The notes: generated by a model not told the origin, from the letters alone. DNA of 64,000 nt from Streptomyces flavochromogenes (GCF_000717595.1 NZ_JNZO01000015.1:78253-142252), one strand, 5' to 3'; counted from the stretch's first letter, positions 37,141-45,529 are shown. Translations and numbers: made by a program.

Positions 37141-38490
37141 ATGCGTTCAGCACGACGAGGGGCCATGGCGGTCGGAGTGACCGTCGCCCTCACGGCCGTA
37201 CTCGCCGCCTCACCCGGCAGCGCCGCCGCGGACCCGACGGCACCCCCCACGGCCGGAGTCGAGGTCGAGATACCGGGGCCGGAACACGGGACGCTCGCCG
37301 GCTACGGCCACACGCGTGTGCCGCCGGAGGGCCGGAACCAGGCGGCCTCCCGGCTGACGGCGACCGAGGTGGCCGCCGACGGCGAGGTGGCCAAGATGGT
37401 CGACAACGGCCCCAGCGCCGACCGGCTCGACATCGTCGTCGTCGGAGACGGCTACACCGTCGCCGAACTGCCCCGCTTCCACGCCGACGCCCAGCGGAAA
37501 TGGGCCGAGCTGACGGCCGTCGAGCCGTACACCACCTACCGCAACCTCTTCAACGTCTGGACCGTCGACGCCGTCTCGAACCAGTCCGGCGTCTCCGGGG
37601 ACCCCTCACCCGGCACCGTCCGCGACACGGCCCTCGGCTCGTACTTCTGGTGCGACGACATCGAGCGGCTGCTCTGCGTCGACCAGGACAAGGTCGACGG
37701 ATACGTCGCGAAGGCGCCGGAGGCCGACCTGGTGCTCGTCCTCGCCAACAGCACCAAGTACGGCGGCGCGGGCTACAACGAGCCGAGCGAGACCCTCGGT
37801 TACGAGGGCATATCGACGGCCTCGGCGGGCAACGAGAAGTCCGGCCAGGTCGCGATCCACGAGACCGGCCACTCCCTGGGCAAGCTCGCCGACGAGTACT
37901 TCTACTCCGACTACCCCGGCTACGAGCGGTACCTGGGCCCCGAGCCCGCCGACTCCAACATCACCACCCTGACCGCCGACGACATGGCCGACCGGGGCAC
38001 CAAGTGGCACCGCTGGCTCGGTGAGCAGTCTCCCGACGGCGGCACCGTCGGCGCGTACGAGGGCGGCGGCTACTACGTCACCGGGCTGCGGCGCCCCACC
38101 GAGGACTCCCTGATGCGCTCCCTCGGCAAGCCCTTCAACCTGCCCGGAGTGGAGGCGATGATCGCCGGCTTCTACCGCAAGGCGCGCATCGCCTCCCCCG
38201 TCACGGCCTCCGATCGCACCCTCCGCGCGGGCGACACCGCCAAGGCCCTCGTACCCCGGCTGGCCGGGGCGGACGGGCGTCAACTCACGATCCGCTGGTA
38301 TCTGGACGGGCGGGAGATGAAGTCCCTCGCGGGCCGCACCGACGTACGGGTGTCCGACCTGGCCCTGCGACTGCTCGACCTCCGGAGGCACACACTGTCC
38401 CTCACGGCCGAGGACCGTACGCCCTCGGTGCGGGACCGCGGCATCGCCCGGACGATGAGGTCCACGGTCAGCTGGACGGTCCGGCTCTGA
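37141..38490 (+). CDS. Secreted M64-family metallopeptidase
   Basis: A 449-residue exported protein. The signal peptide (about 1-30) ends SAAADP. The zinc-binding motif HETGHSLGKLADEY (His240, Glu241, His244, then the DEY block) is the signature of the IgA-peptidase M64 family. It is preceded by LDIVVVGDGYTVAELPRFHADA and VLVLANSTKYGGAGYNE, and followed by SLMRSLGKPFNLPGVEAMI. A beta-rich C-terminal domain (about 350-449) completes the usual length. AAGGGG lies 8 bp before ATG 37141. It is likely controlled by the divergent XRE-TPR regulator. Confidence 0.93.
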   Translation: MRSARRGAMAVGVTVALTAVLAASPGSAAADPTAPPTAGVEVEIPGPEHGTLAGYGHTRVPPEGRNQAASRLTATEVAADGEVAKMVDNGPSADRLDIVVVGDGYTVAELPRFHADAQRKWAELTAVEPYTTYRNLFNVWTVDAVSNQSGVSGDPSPGTVRDTALGSYFWCDDIERLLCVDQDKVDGYVAKAPEADLVLVLANSTKYGGAGYNEPSETLGYEGISTASAGNEKSGQVAIHETGHSLGKLADEYFYSDYPGYERYLGPEPADSNITTLTADDMADRGTKWHRWLGEQSPDGGTVGAYEGGGYYVTGLRRPTEDSLMRSLGKPFNLPGVEAMIAGFYRKARIASPVTASDRTLRAGDTAKALVPRLAGADGRQLTIRWYLDGREMKSLAGRTDVRVSDLALRLLDLRRHTLSLTAEDRTPSVRDRGIARTMRSTVSWTVRL

Positions 38491-38513
38491 GGAGACCGCA
38501 CGGATGCGGACCG

Positions 38514-38535
38514 GGACCTGGCCCGGGCCAGGTCC
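38514..38535. terminator. 22-bp perfect palindrome after the M64 gene
   Basis: A perfect 22-bp palindrome (GGACCTGGCCC and its complement) starts 24 bp after the peptidase stop and 109 bp before the end of the convergent SARP gene. As a hairpin it has a stem of 9-11 bp. Position between convergent genes makes a bidirectional terminator the likely role. Confidence 0.65.
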
Positions 38536-38643
38536 GGGGACGGGGACGTCACGGGCCCACCACGCGGGGCCGAGGCCGCGAACAGGGCCGTCGCGGTATC
38601 AGGCGTGGGGCTCATGACGGGTTCCATGAGCGGTACCCGACGA

Positions 38644-39435
38644 TCAGGGGTGGGTCTCCGAAGGAAGCGTGAGCATGCTCGCCGTGGCAGGGGTCGGTGA
38701 GACACCCAACTCCTGCCTGAGCACCTGGCGGCAGGTCGCGTACGCGCGCCGGGCCTCGCCGATGTTTCCTTCGGCGAGGTGGATGCGGATCACCGACCGG
38801 TGGGCGCTCTCGCGAAGGACATCCAGGCGTAGCGTGGCGAGGGCGACCTCCAGGGCGAGCCCGAAGCGGCCCTCGGATGTCAGCCGTTCCGCGAGGGACT
38901 CCTGCAGATGCAGTTGGAGTTGGCGCAGTCGCTCCCGTTCGCCACTGAGCCACTCCTCCTCCCAGTCCGGGAGCAGTTCGCGGGCGTCCCCGAGCATGTG
39001 CTGCAGCGGGGCGAGGGATGACGGAGTCTCCTGGAGCGCGGCTCTGGCCCGCCGTACCAGAGTCTCTACGTCCACCACGACGGAGGCGGCCAGCCCGGCT
39101 TCCGCGGTCGTGGTGGCGACGAGTCCGGGCACCGCCTGGTTCACGCGCCAGATGGCGGTGCGGAGACTCGCCAGTGCTCGGTCCTCCGTGGAGTCCGGCC
39201 AGAGGGTTCCCGCCAGGCGGCTGCGGCTCATCCGCCCTTGGAGCGCCAGCAGCGCGGTCATTCGCTGGGCGCCGGCCGGAAGCCGGACCTCTCGGCTGCC
39301 CACCTGCAGCCGGAAGGCCCCGAGGAGAGTCAGAGATGTCGCATCGGTGGCGAACGGGGCCATCTGGCCGTGGTGATCGGTCCCGATTCGGCGGCTGTCG
39401 ACGGAGCTGCCATGGGCGGATGCCCTGTCTGGCAT
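38644..39435 (-). CDS. SARP-like regulator with BTAD domain
   Basis: A 263-residue regulator. Residues about 33-115 form an OmpR-type winged helix of the SARP kind (LTLLGAFRLQVGSREVRLPAGAQRMTALLALQGRMSRSRLAGTLWPDST, then LRTAIWRVNQ). Residues about 120-263 are a bacterial transcriptional activation domain (VDVETLVRRARAAL, LPDWEEEWLSGERERLRQLQLHLQESLAERL, IHLAEGNIGEARRAYATCRQVLRQELGVSPTP). It lacks the ATPase domain of AfsR, so it is a small SARP. A TTGACA promoter lies upstream, with AAAG and GGGG before ATG 39435. It is divergent from the injection-system operon, where GTGACG repeats at 11-bp spacing lie; it is the natural candidate activator. Confidence 0.9.
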   Translation of the reverse strand: MPDRASAHGSSVDSRRIGTDHHGQMAPFATDATSLTLLGAFRLQVGSREVRLPAGAQRMTALLALQGRMSRSRLAGTLWPDSTEDRALASLRTAIWRVNQAVPGLVATTTAEAGLAASVVVDVETLVRRARAALQETPSSLAPLQHMLGDARELLPDWEEEWLSGERERLRQLQLHLQESLAERLTSEGRFGLALEVALATLRLDVLRESAHRSVIRIHLAEGNIGEARRAYATCRQVLRQELGVSPTPATASMLTLPSETHP

Positions 39436-39477
39436 GGCTTTCCCCTCGTGCTGGACGCGCCCGAAAGATCAATGCGA

Positions 39478-39506
39478 ATACTGCTATTCAGGAAAGAATC
39501 TGTCAA
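39478..39506 (-). promoter_or_regulatory. Promoter of the SARP gene
   Basis: On the minus strand a perfect -35 TTGACA (39506-39501) is followed after 17 bp by CAGTAT (39483-39478), which keeps A at position 2 and AT at the end. Transcription would begin near 39470, giving a leader of about 35 nt to ATG 39435. The region is AT-rich (CAGTATTCGCATTGATC), unusual here. This is a typical housekeeping sigma-factor promoter. Confidence 0.75.
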
Positions 39507-39557
39507 AAACCGACATGGTCCGGTCGGGCGTACGTTGCGCACCCTGTCGCGCCCGCC

Positions 39558-39600
39558 GTGACGTGCACGTGACGGCGGGGTGACGGGCCACGGACATGCT
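39558..39600 (+). promoter_or_regulatory. Predicted SARP operator and promoter of the rightward eCIS operon
   Basis: Three identical GTGACG hexamers start at 39558, 39569 and 39580, exactly 11 bp apart. Nine bases after the third is CATGCT (39595-39600), a possible -10. SARP proteins bind heptamer direct repeats with 11-bp period just upstream of the -10. The first two repeats also lie inside a near-perfect 28-bp palindrome (39552-39579; one mismatched pair). Transcription would begin at about 39607-39608, the ATG of the first gene. Confidence 0.7.
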
Positions 39601-39607
39601 GCTCTCC

Positions 39608-40258
39608 ATGAGCAGCTTCCCGGGCAGCCCGCGCACCCTGCGCGGGGCCGTCGTCGCAGTCGACGCCAGTAGTCCACTGTCCCGGCTCGCTGTCTTCCAG
39701 TACAACCCCGACCAGGTCGTCCGCACACTGCGCCCCCGAGGCGCCCCGGCGTCCCATTCCGCCACCGCCGCGGATCCCCATGCGCTGTGGGGCGCGCCCG
39801 TGGAGACCTTCTCGCTCACGATCGACATCGATGCCACCGACCAGCTGGAGCACGGCGATCCAGTCGCCTCACTCACGGGGATCGCCCCCCAACTGGCCAC
39901 GCTGGAAATGCTGCTGTACCCCGGGGTCGCCACGGTCATCGAGAACGCGGCCCTGTTGAGCGCCGGCGCCATCGAGATCCTTCCCATGGAAAGCCCTCTG
40001 ACCCTGCTGGTCTGGGGGCCCGGGCGGGCGGTTCCCGTCCGCATCGAGAGCCTCACCATCACCGAACAGGCTTTCTCACCGGCGCTGTTCCCCACCAGAG
40101 CTTCGGTCGAACTGTCCGCGCAGGTGCTCACTTACAACGACCTGCCGGCCGGCGACCCGGGCTATGCCCTCTTCCTGGTGCACCATGTGCTGAAGGAGAC
40201 GATGGCTGTGGTGGCCGGCGTGTCGGGTGCGGCCGCCGCGGTCTCGGCCGGGCTCTGA
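39608..40258 (+). CDS. eCIS tube-initiator protein (CIS_tube/Afp7 N-terminal-like)
   Basis: A 216-residue protein. AVVAVDASSPLSRLAVFQYNPDQVVRTLRPRG near the N-terminus matches the CIS_tube family (PF19266), the N-terminal half of Afp7-type proteins that joins the inner tube to the baseplate hub. The core is beta-rich (FSLTIDIDATDQLEHGDP, PLTLLVWGPGRAVPVRIESLTITEQAF) and the tail is Ala-rich helical. ATG 39608 is preferred over ATG 39596 because the predicted transcription start falls on it and ATG 39596 overlaps the -10. The LysM half is a separate gene directly downstream. Confidence 0.8.
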   Translation: MSSFPGSPRTLRGAVVAVDASSPLSRLAVFQYNPDQVVRTLRPRGAPASHSATAADPHALWGAPVETFSLTIDIDATDQLEHGDPVASLTGIAPQLATLEMLLYPGVATVIENAALLSAGAIEILPMESPLTLLVWGPGRAVPVRIESLTITEQAFSPALFPTRASVELSAQVLTYNDLPAGDPGYALFLVHHVLKETMAVVAGVSGAAAAVSAGL

Positions 40259-40259
40259 G

Positions 40260-40568
40260 ATGGCCTCCGGAATCAGCCGGTACGACGGTACCGGGATCGC
40301 GACCACCACCGTCCGCGAGGCGGACGGTGGTGAACGCCGGGTGCGCTACCTGCGGAGGCGTGCTGCTCCCCGTCCCAGTGCCGGGCGTCCGCTCGCGGTC
40401 CACCGGGTGGCCGAGGGCGACCGGCTCGACCTGGTCACCCACCGCTACCTCGGGGACCCCCTCGCCTTCTGGATGATCGCCGACGCCAACGCGGCGCTGG
40501 ACCCCGACGAACTGGTGGGCCCGCAGGCCGTCGGAACTCTCCTGGCGATCCCGGCACCGGGAGGGTGA
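40260..40568 (+). CDS. LysM-domain baseplate protein (gpX/gp53-like)
   Basis: A 102-residue protein. The C-terminal half is a LysM-type domain (LAVHRVAEGDRLDLVTHRYLGDPLAFWMIADANAALDPDELV... TLLAIPAPG) as found in phage tail protein X and T4 gp53-like proteins, which cap the hub and connect to the wedges. In many injection systems this domain is the C-terminal part of the Afp7-like protein; here it is free. The ATG begins one base after the previous stop. Confidence 0.85.
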   Translation: MASGISRYDGTGIATTTVREADGGERRVRYLRRRAAPRPSAGRPLAVHRVAEGDRLDLVTHRYLGDPLAFWMIADANAALDPDELVGPQAVGTLLAIPAPGG

Positions 40569-40572
40569 CCAC

Positions 40573-41712
40573 GTGCCCAAGCCCAGCCTGCGGCTCGCCG
40601 TGCTCGCCGGGGCGACCATTCCGACGCCGCTTCCCCCCGACCTCACCTCCCGCCTCCTCTCGGTGCGCGTCAGGGAGAACGACCAGGACCGGTCCGTGTT
40701 CACCCTCACGTTCGACGCCGGGCGCTCGGGCCCGCTCGCCGTCCGGGACACACCCGTGCTGAGAGCCCCTCTCGAGCCCTTCGCCCGGGTGACCGTCGTT
40801 CTCACCTTCGGAGCGCTGCCCCGCGTCCTGATCGACGGAGTCATCACCGCTCTCGAACTCGTCCCCGGCGCTCCCTCGGGAACCGCCGTTCTGACGGTCA
40901 CGGGAGAGGACGTCTCCTACCTGCTCGATCGTGTGGAGGTGGATGCGGAGCACCCCGCGCTCGATGACTTCGCCCAGGTGACCAAGATTCTCGGCCCCTA
41001 CGCGGCCCGCCGGATTCTGCCGATGATCACCCCTCCCAAGGACATGGATCCCCCACTCCCGATCGAACGGATCCCCACCCAGAACGGCACCGATCTCGCC
41101 CACCTCCGCGAGCTGGCCCGCAGGCACGGCTATGTCTGCTACGCGATCCCCGGCCCGGCGGTCGGTGTCAGCGCCTTGTACTGGGGCCCTCCGGTACGGG
41201 CCGGCGCACCTCAGCCCGCCCTCTCGGTGGATCTCGGAGCCGACACCAACGTCCGCTCGATGCGCTTTCGCACCGACGCCCTCGCGCCGCTCCTCGTCGA
41301 AGGAGATCTCCAGGACCCTCGCACCGGTGTGCAGCTGCCGCTGAACACCGTCGGCAGCTCGCGCCAGCCACTCGCGTCGCTGCCCCTGTGGGCGCGCCAT
41401 CAGGGCGACATCCGCCGACGGCGCAGGGCGCGGGACAGCGGTACGGGGACCATCGGCGCGTTCGCACGCGGCCAGGCGCAGGTGGACCACAGTGCCGATG
41501 CCGTGGTCGCGGAGGGCGAGGCCGACGGCGCGCGCTACGGCACCGTCCTGCGCCCCCGGGAGCTGGTCGGTGTCCGAGGCGCCGGCTGGTCCCACGACGG
41601 GCTCTGGTACGTGCGACAGGTGGAACACGAACTGGCGCCGGGTTCCTACACCCAGCGCTTCACTCTGGCGCGCGACGGCCACGGGTCGACGGTGCCGGTG
41701 GTGCCGCCGTGA
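40573..41712 (+). CDS. Baseplate hub protein (gpD/gp27-like)
   Basis: A 379-residue protein with the layout of phage late-control protein D (Phage_GPD): LRLAVLAGATIPTPLPPDLTSRLLSVRVRENDQDRSVFTLTF at the N-terminus, ITALELVPGAPSGTAVLTVTGEDVSYLLDR, then IERIPTQNGTDLAHLRELARRHGYVCY, and a closing DGLWYVRQVEHELAPGSYTQRFTLARDG. The protein forms the trimeric hub that adapts the tube to the spike. In VgrG-type systems hub and spike are one protein; here they are separate genes. GTG 40573 follows the LysM stop by 4 bp. Confidence 0.88.
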   Translation: MPKPSLRLAVLAGATIPTPLPPDLTSRLLSVRVRENDQDRSVFTLTFDAGRSGPLAVRDTPVLRAPLEPFARVTVVLTFGALPRVLIDGVITALELVPGAPSGTAVLTVTGEDVSYLLDRVEVDAEHPALDDFAQVTKILGPYAARRILPMITPPKDMDPPLPIERIPTQNGTDLAHLRELARRHGYVCYAIPGPAVGVSALYWGPPVRAGAPQPALSVDLGADTNVRSMRFRTDALAPLLVEGDLQDPRTGVQLPLNTVGSSRQPLASLPLWARHQGDIRRRRRARDSGTGTIGAFARGQAQVDHSADAVVAEGEADGARYGTVLRPRELVGVRGAGWSHDGLWYVRQVEHELAPGSYTQRFTLARDGHGSTVPVVPP

Positions 41713-41722
41713 AGGGGCGGCT

Positions 41723-42250
41723 GTGCCCGAGCGACGACTGGAGGCTACGCGCTTGACCACGTTCTACGGAAAGTACCGCGGGAAGGTCACCAGCAACACC
41801 GATCCCCTGATGCGGGGCCGGGTGCAGGTCAGCGTGCCCGCCGTGCTGGGCAAGGGCCGGCTGTCCTGGGCGGAGCCCTGCGTCCCGTACGCCGGCCGCG
41901 GGGTCGGCCTCTTCGCCGTCCCGCCGGAGGGGGCCAACGTGTGGGTCGAGTTCGAGGCGGGAAACCCTGATCACCCCATCCTCGGGGGGTGTTTCTGGGG
42001 CACCGGCGAGGCGCCGGCCTCCCCTGCGGTTCCTCATGTCAAGATGTGGAAGACGGACGCCGTGACGATCACTCTCAGCGACATCCCCGGGAGTGGCGGC
42101 CTGACCATCGATGTCGGCCCACCGGTCTCCGCACTGCCCATGAAGATCTCCTGCACCACCGCCGGCATCGAGCTCTCCATCGGCGCCTCCAGCGTGAAGC
42201 TGAGCGCCGCCAGCGTGTCGGTGAACAAAGGCGCCCTGGAGGTGACGTAG
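41723..42250 (+). CDS. Baseplate spike protein (gpV/VgrG OB-fold type)
   Basis: A 175-residue protein with the gpV/gp5 OB-fold: FYGKYRGKVTSNTDPLMRGRVQVSVPAVLGKGRLSWAEPCVPYAGRGVGLFAVPPEGANVWVEFEAGNPDHPILGGCFWG. The rest is a short beta-helix-like repeat region. It forms the needle below the hub. GTG 41723 has AAGGGGCGG just upstream; TTG 41753 is a shorter alternative start (MTTFYGKY). Its stop TAG shares one base with the next gene's GTG. Confidence 0.87.
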   Translation: MPERRLEATRLTTFYGKYRGKVTSNTDPLMRGRVQVSVPAVLGKGRLSWAEPCVPYAGRGVGLFAVPPEGANVWVEFEAGNPDHPILGGCFWGTGEAPASPAVPHVKMWKTDAVTITLSDIPGSGGLTIDVGPPVSALPMKISCTTAGIELSIGASSVKLSAASVSVNKGALEVT

Positions 42251-42567
42251 TGCCCGGTTTCCTCGCGCACCAGGGCGCGACCACCCTGTGCATGCATCTC
42301 GGTCAGGCACAGCCGGTCGCTCCCAACCCGCGAGTCACCGTCAGCGGGCAGGCGACCGTCGTCCTCGGCGTACCGTGGCTGATTGCCGGATGCGCGCCCC
42401 AGCCGCCCGGCAATCCGCCATGCGTCACCGCCCAGTGGACGACCGGCACCACCAGGGTCAGGTCCGTCGGCATGCCGCTGGTCCTCCAGGGCGGCACGGC
42501 CGTGTGCGTACCGACCGGCGGTCCGCTGACGGTCGCGGCCGTGCAGGTTCGGGTGCGGGGGATCTGA
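42250..42567 (+). CDS. PAAR-like spike-tip protein
   Basis: A 105-residue protein with the look of a PAAR/DUF4150-like tip: LAHQGATTLCMHLGQAQPVAPNPRVTVSGQATVVLG, two more short Cys-containing segments (GCAPQPPGNPPCV) and a closing GGTAVCVPTGGPLTVAAVQVRVRGI. Such small cysteine-containing cones sharpen the spike. The GTG start overlaps the spike stop by one base and its own stop overlaps the next ATG, so it is tightly coupled. Confidence 0.82.
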   Translation: MPGFLAHQGATTLCMHLGQAQPVAPNPRVTVSGQATVVLGVPWLIAGCAPQPPGNPPCVTAQWTTGTTRVRSVGMPLVLQGGTAVCVPTGGPLTVAAVQVRVRGI

Positions 42568-42935
42568 TGCACTTCGGGTTCCCCCTGCGCTTGGACGCGC
42601 GCGGACGGCTGGCGGCCGTCGACGACGACGAATACCTCCGCGGTCTGGTCGAGATGCTCCTGTTCACCCGGCCCGGCGAGCGGGTCAACCGCCCCGAGTT
42701 CGGCAGTGGCCTGGACCGACTGGTCTTCTCGCCGGGGGGTGACGAGCTTGCCGGGGCGACACAGGCTCTGGTCCACGCGGCGCTGCAGCAGTGGCTCGGC
42801 GACCTGCTGAGGGTGGATGAGGTCCGCGTCGAGGCGGTGGATACGGTCCTCACCGTCACGGTCCGCTACACCCGGCCGGACGGGCCGGCCACCGGGCCCC
42901 GCGTGCTGCGGCTGACCGGCCGGGGCGCACAATGA
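42567..42935 (+). CDS. GPW/gp25-family baseplate wedge protein
   Basis: A 122-residue protein of the gp25-like/lysozyme-like wedge family. It begins MHFGFPLRLDARGRLAAVDDDEYLRGLVEMLLFTRPGERVNRPEFGSGLDRLVFSP, where FTRPGERVNRPEFGSGL is the family's signature (EPR-type core loop). It starts sheath assembly by presenting a sheath-like handle. ATG 42567 overlaps the previous stop by one base and its stop overlaps the next ATG. Confidence 0.93.
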   Translation: MHFGFPLRLDARGRLAAVDDDEYLRGLVEMLLFTRPGERVNRPEFGSGLDRLVFSPGGDELAGATQALVHAALQQWLGDLLRVDEVRVEAVDTVLTVTVRYTRPDGPATGPRVLRLTGRGAQ

Positions 42936-45529
42936 GCGGTCAAGGCCCCACGGCGGCAACGGACCCGCCTGATGACGGCACGATCCGGGGAATCGACCTG
43001 GATCGCAGACGCGCGTTGGTCACCTCCGTCGAACCGGATCTCGACGGAATCGATTTCATCGAGGTGCTCTCCAACCGCGCGGGTACGCCCGGACACGTCC
43101 CCGGCGCCCCGCAGGAGTGCACCCTTGCCGTCCATCTGCTGCGCGGTCCGGTGGCGGACGGTCTGGGTGCGGGACCCGGTGATGAGCGAGTCGTCATCCT
43201 CGGCGGCGTCCGTACCGACCCACACGTCAATCCGGTCCACGTCCTCTGGGCCTACCCCGCCATCGCCCTGGTCGGTGACGCGGAGCGTCCGCCGGCCGTC
43301 CTCGACGCCCGGGTGACCCAATCGGATCGTGATCTGGTCGCCGCCGGGGTGCCTGCGGCGATCCGGTCCAGAGTGCTCGTCGTCAGGACGGCGGCTCCGG
43401 GCGATCGATCGACGTATGTGCTGCGTCTGCACGGCACCACCGGCCGGAGCGCCCCCGCCGGGTTCGACGGGCCGCTGGCGCAGGCCGCCTTCCGCTTCGA
43501 CGTGGACTGCCCTTCGGATCTGGACTGTCGGCAACGCGCGACGTCACCCCCACCGGAGGTCGCCTCCCCGGTCCAGGACTACCTCGCCCGGGACTACGAA
43601 GCGCTGCGCACCCGGTTGCTCGACCGCATGGCCGTCCTGCTCCCTGAGTGGACCGACCGTTCAGCCGCCGATGTCGGGGTCACCCTGATCGAGCTCTTCG
43701 CCTACATCGGCGACAGACTCGCCTACCGGCAGGACTCGATCGCGCAGGAGGCCCATCTCGGCACGGCGCGTCTCAGGACCTCGGCGCGTCGGCACGCCCG
43801 ACTGCTCGACCACCGCGTCCACGAAGGGTGCTCGGCACGCGCCTGGCTCGCGTTCACCACAACGGCGGACATGTCGCTGCCTGCCGGCACGGCGGTGAGC
43901 GGAGCCGGGATGGTGCCCGGCCAGGACAAGCCCTCCGTGGACGACGTGGTGCAGTCCGGTGCGGTCGTGTTCGAGACCTGTCATCCGGTCCCCCTCGCGC
44001 GAGCTCGCAACCGCCTGGCCCTGCACGCATGGGGAGACGCCGACCAGGTGCTCGCCGTGGGCACCACTTCGGCCTTCATCTCGGTCCCACGTGCTCTGGA
44101 TCCTGCCCTGAAGGCCGGCGACGTGCTGGTACTGGCCGAACTCGGCCCCACGGGAATGCTCGGGGACGGCGATCCGGCCCGCCGCTGCGCGGTACGCCTC
44201 GACCGGGACCCGGTCGAGCGCACGGATTCCCTGACGCCCTCTCGGCGGGTGCTGGAGCTGCACTGGCACCGCGATGACGCCTTGCGCACGCCGCTGACCA
44301 TCTCGCAGCCCGGCACCGGCGGGGCAAGGACCGCAGCGGTGGCGCTTGCCAACATCGCGCTCGCGGACCACGGAATCTCGATCCACGGCGACGCCCCCGA
44401 CCCCGCGCAGGTACCCGAGGACGGCAGGTACCGGCCGTACCTGCGGCGGACCAGTCTTGCCTGGACGGTGCCTGCCGACGCCGCTCCCGTCGAAGGGCTG
44501 TCGCCCGACTCCCCTGGCTGGCAGAGCGCCACCGACGCCCTGCGCCCCGACCCCCGACGTGCGGTCGCCCAGTTGGAGCTCGACGACGGTGCTCGCCGCT
44601 GGCTGCCGCGCAACGATCTCCTGGGCAGTACGGGGACCGCACCCCACATGGTCGTCGAGACGGAAGAGAACGGGTCGAGCAGGCTGCGCTTCGGCGACGG
44701 CATCAGCGGGCGGCGGCCCACACCCGGGTCGAGCATGACGGTGCGCTATCGCATCGGCGGCGGCTCGCACGGCAATGTCGGCGTCGACACCCTGAATGCG
44801 ATTCTGCACCTTCCGTCCGGCGGTTCCCTCGACGGCGTAGCCGTCACCAACCCGCTGCCTGCCGCCGGCGGAGTCGACCCCCAGCCGTCGGCAGAGGTAC
44901 GCGAGCTGGCCCCGCGCGCCTTCCACGGTCGAACGCAGGCGGTCACCCCCGAGGACTACGCCCGGATCGCCGTCGCGGACAGCGCGGTGCGCCAAGCGGT
45001 GGCCCGTCCCCGATGGACCGGCTCCTGGTACGCGCTGCAGGTGGCCGTGGATCCCGTCGTGGCGGCGGACTTCGAGCTCCCCGACCGGCTGGCGGCGCTG
45101 ATGGAGCTCCGGCGGACCGCGGGTGTCGATGTCGAATTCAGGCAGACGTCCGCCGTACCGCTGGACATCGCCCTCGTCTGTTGCCTGCACGAGAGGACGC
45201 TGCGCTCGGAGGCTGAACGGCAGGTACGCGACATGCTGTCCGCGTCGGTTCTTTCGGACGGACGCCGAGGATTCTTCCACCCGGACCGTCTCACCCTGGG
45301 GGCTTCCGTCTTCCTGAGCGACCTGATCGCCCACGCGATGTCCGTCCCCGGCGTACTCCATGTCGAAGTCGAGCGGTTCTGCCGCGTCGGAGCCGGAGCC
45401 CAGGAGAACCAGGCATCCCTGGCCCGCGGACGTCTCGATGCATCTCCTCGGGAGAGTTTCCGCTGCGCGAGCGACCCGAGGCGGCCGGAGGCCGGCCGTG
45501 TGGAGCTCACCATGAGAGGTGGGGCATGA
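42932..45529 (+). CDS. Baseplate J/gp6-like wedge protein 1
   Basis: An 865-residue protein of the baseplate-J type. The region DYLARDYEALRTRLLDRMAVLLPEWTDRSAADVGVTLIELFAYIGDRLAYRQDSIAQEAHLGTA is the standard conserved opening of the wedge core. Two later blocks are RLRFGDGISGRRPTPGSSMTVRYRIGGGSHGNVG and AVTPEDYARIAVADSAVRQAVARP, with LDIALVCCLHERTL near the C-terminus. The N-terminal 200 residues are an additional domain. It forms the wedge ring around the hub. ATG 42932 overlaps the gp25 stop (ATGA). Confidence 0.92.
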   Translation: MSGQGPTAATDPPDDGTIRGIDLDRRRALVTSVEPDLDGIDFIEVLSNRAGTPGHVPGAPQECTLAVHLLRGPVADGLGAGPGDERVVILGGVRTDPHVNPVHVLWAYPAIALVGDAERPPAVLDARVTQSDRDLVAAGVPAAIRSRVLVVRTAAPGDRSTYVLRLHGTTGRSAPAGFDGPLAQAAFRFDVDCPSDLDCRQRATSPPPEVASPVQDYLARDYEALRTRLLDRMAVLLPEWTDRSAADVGVTLIELFAYIGDRLAYRQDSIAQEAHLGTARLRTSARRHARLLDHRVHEGCSARAWLAFTTTADMSLPAGTAVSGAGMVPGQDKPSVDDVVQSGAVVFETCHPVPLARARNRLALHAWGDADQVLAVGTTSAFISVPRALDPALKAGDVLVLAELGPTGMLGDGDPARRCAVRLDRDPVERTDSLTPSRRVLELHWHRDDALRTPLTISQPGTGGARTAAVALANIALADHGISIHGDAPDPAQVPEDGRYRPYLRRTSLAWTVPADAAPVEGLSPDSPGWQSATDALRPDPRRAVAQLELDDGARRWLPRNDLLGSTGTAPHMVVETEENGSSRLRFGDGISGRRPTPGSSMTVRYRIGGGSHGNVGVDTLNAILHLPSGGSLDGVAVTNPLPAAGGVDPQPSAEVRELAPRAFHGRTQAVTPEDYARIAVADSAVRQAVARPRWTGSWYALQVAVDPVVAADFELPDRLAALMELRRTAGVDVEFRQTSAVPLDIALVCCLHERTLRSEAERQVRDMLSASVLSDGRRGFFHPDRLTLGASVFLSDLIAHAMSVPGVLHVEVERFCRVGAGAQENQASLARGRLDASPRESFRCASDPRRPEAGRVELTMRGGA

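Noticed and set aside
39596..39610. ATG 39596 as the start of the first eCIS gene
   Set aside because: It would overlap the predicted -10 and lacks a ribosome-binding site; ATG 39608 fits the predicted transcript start better. Not excluded if another promoter exists.
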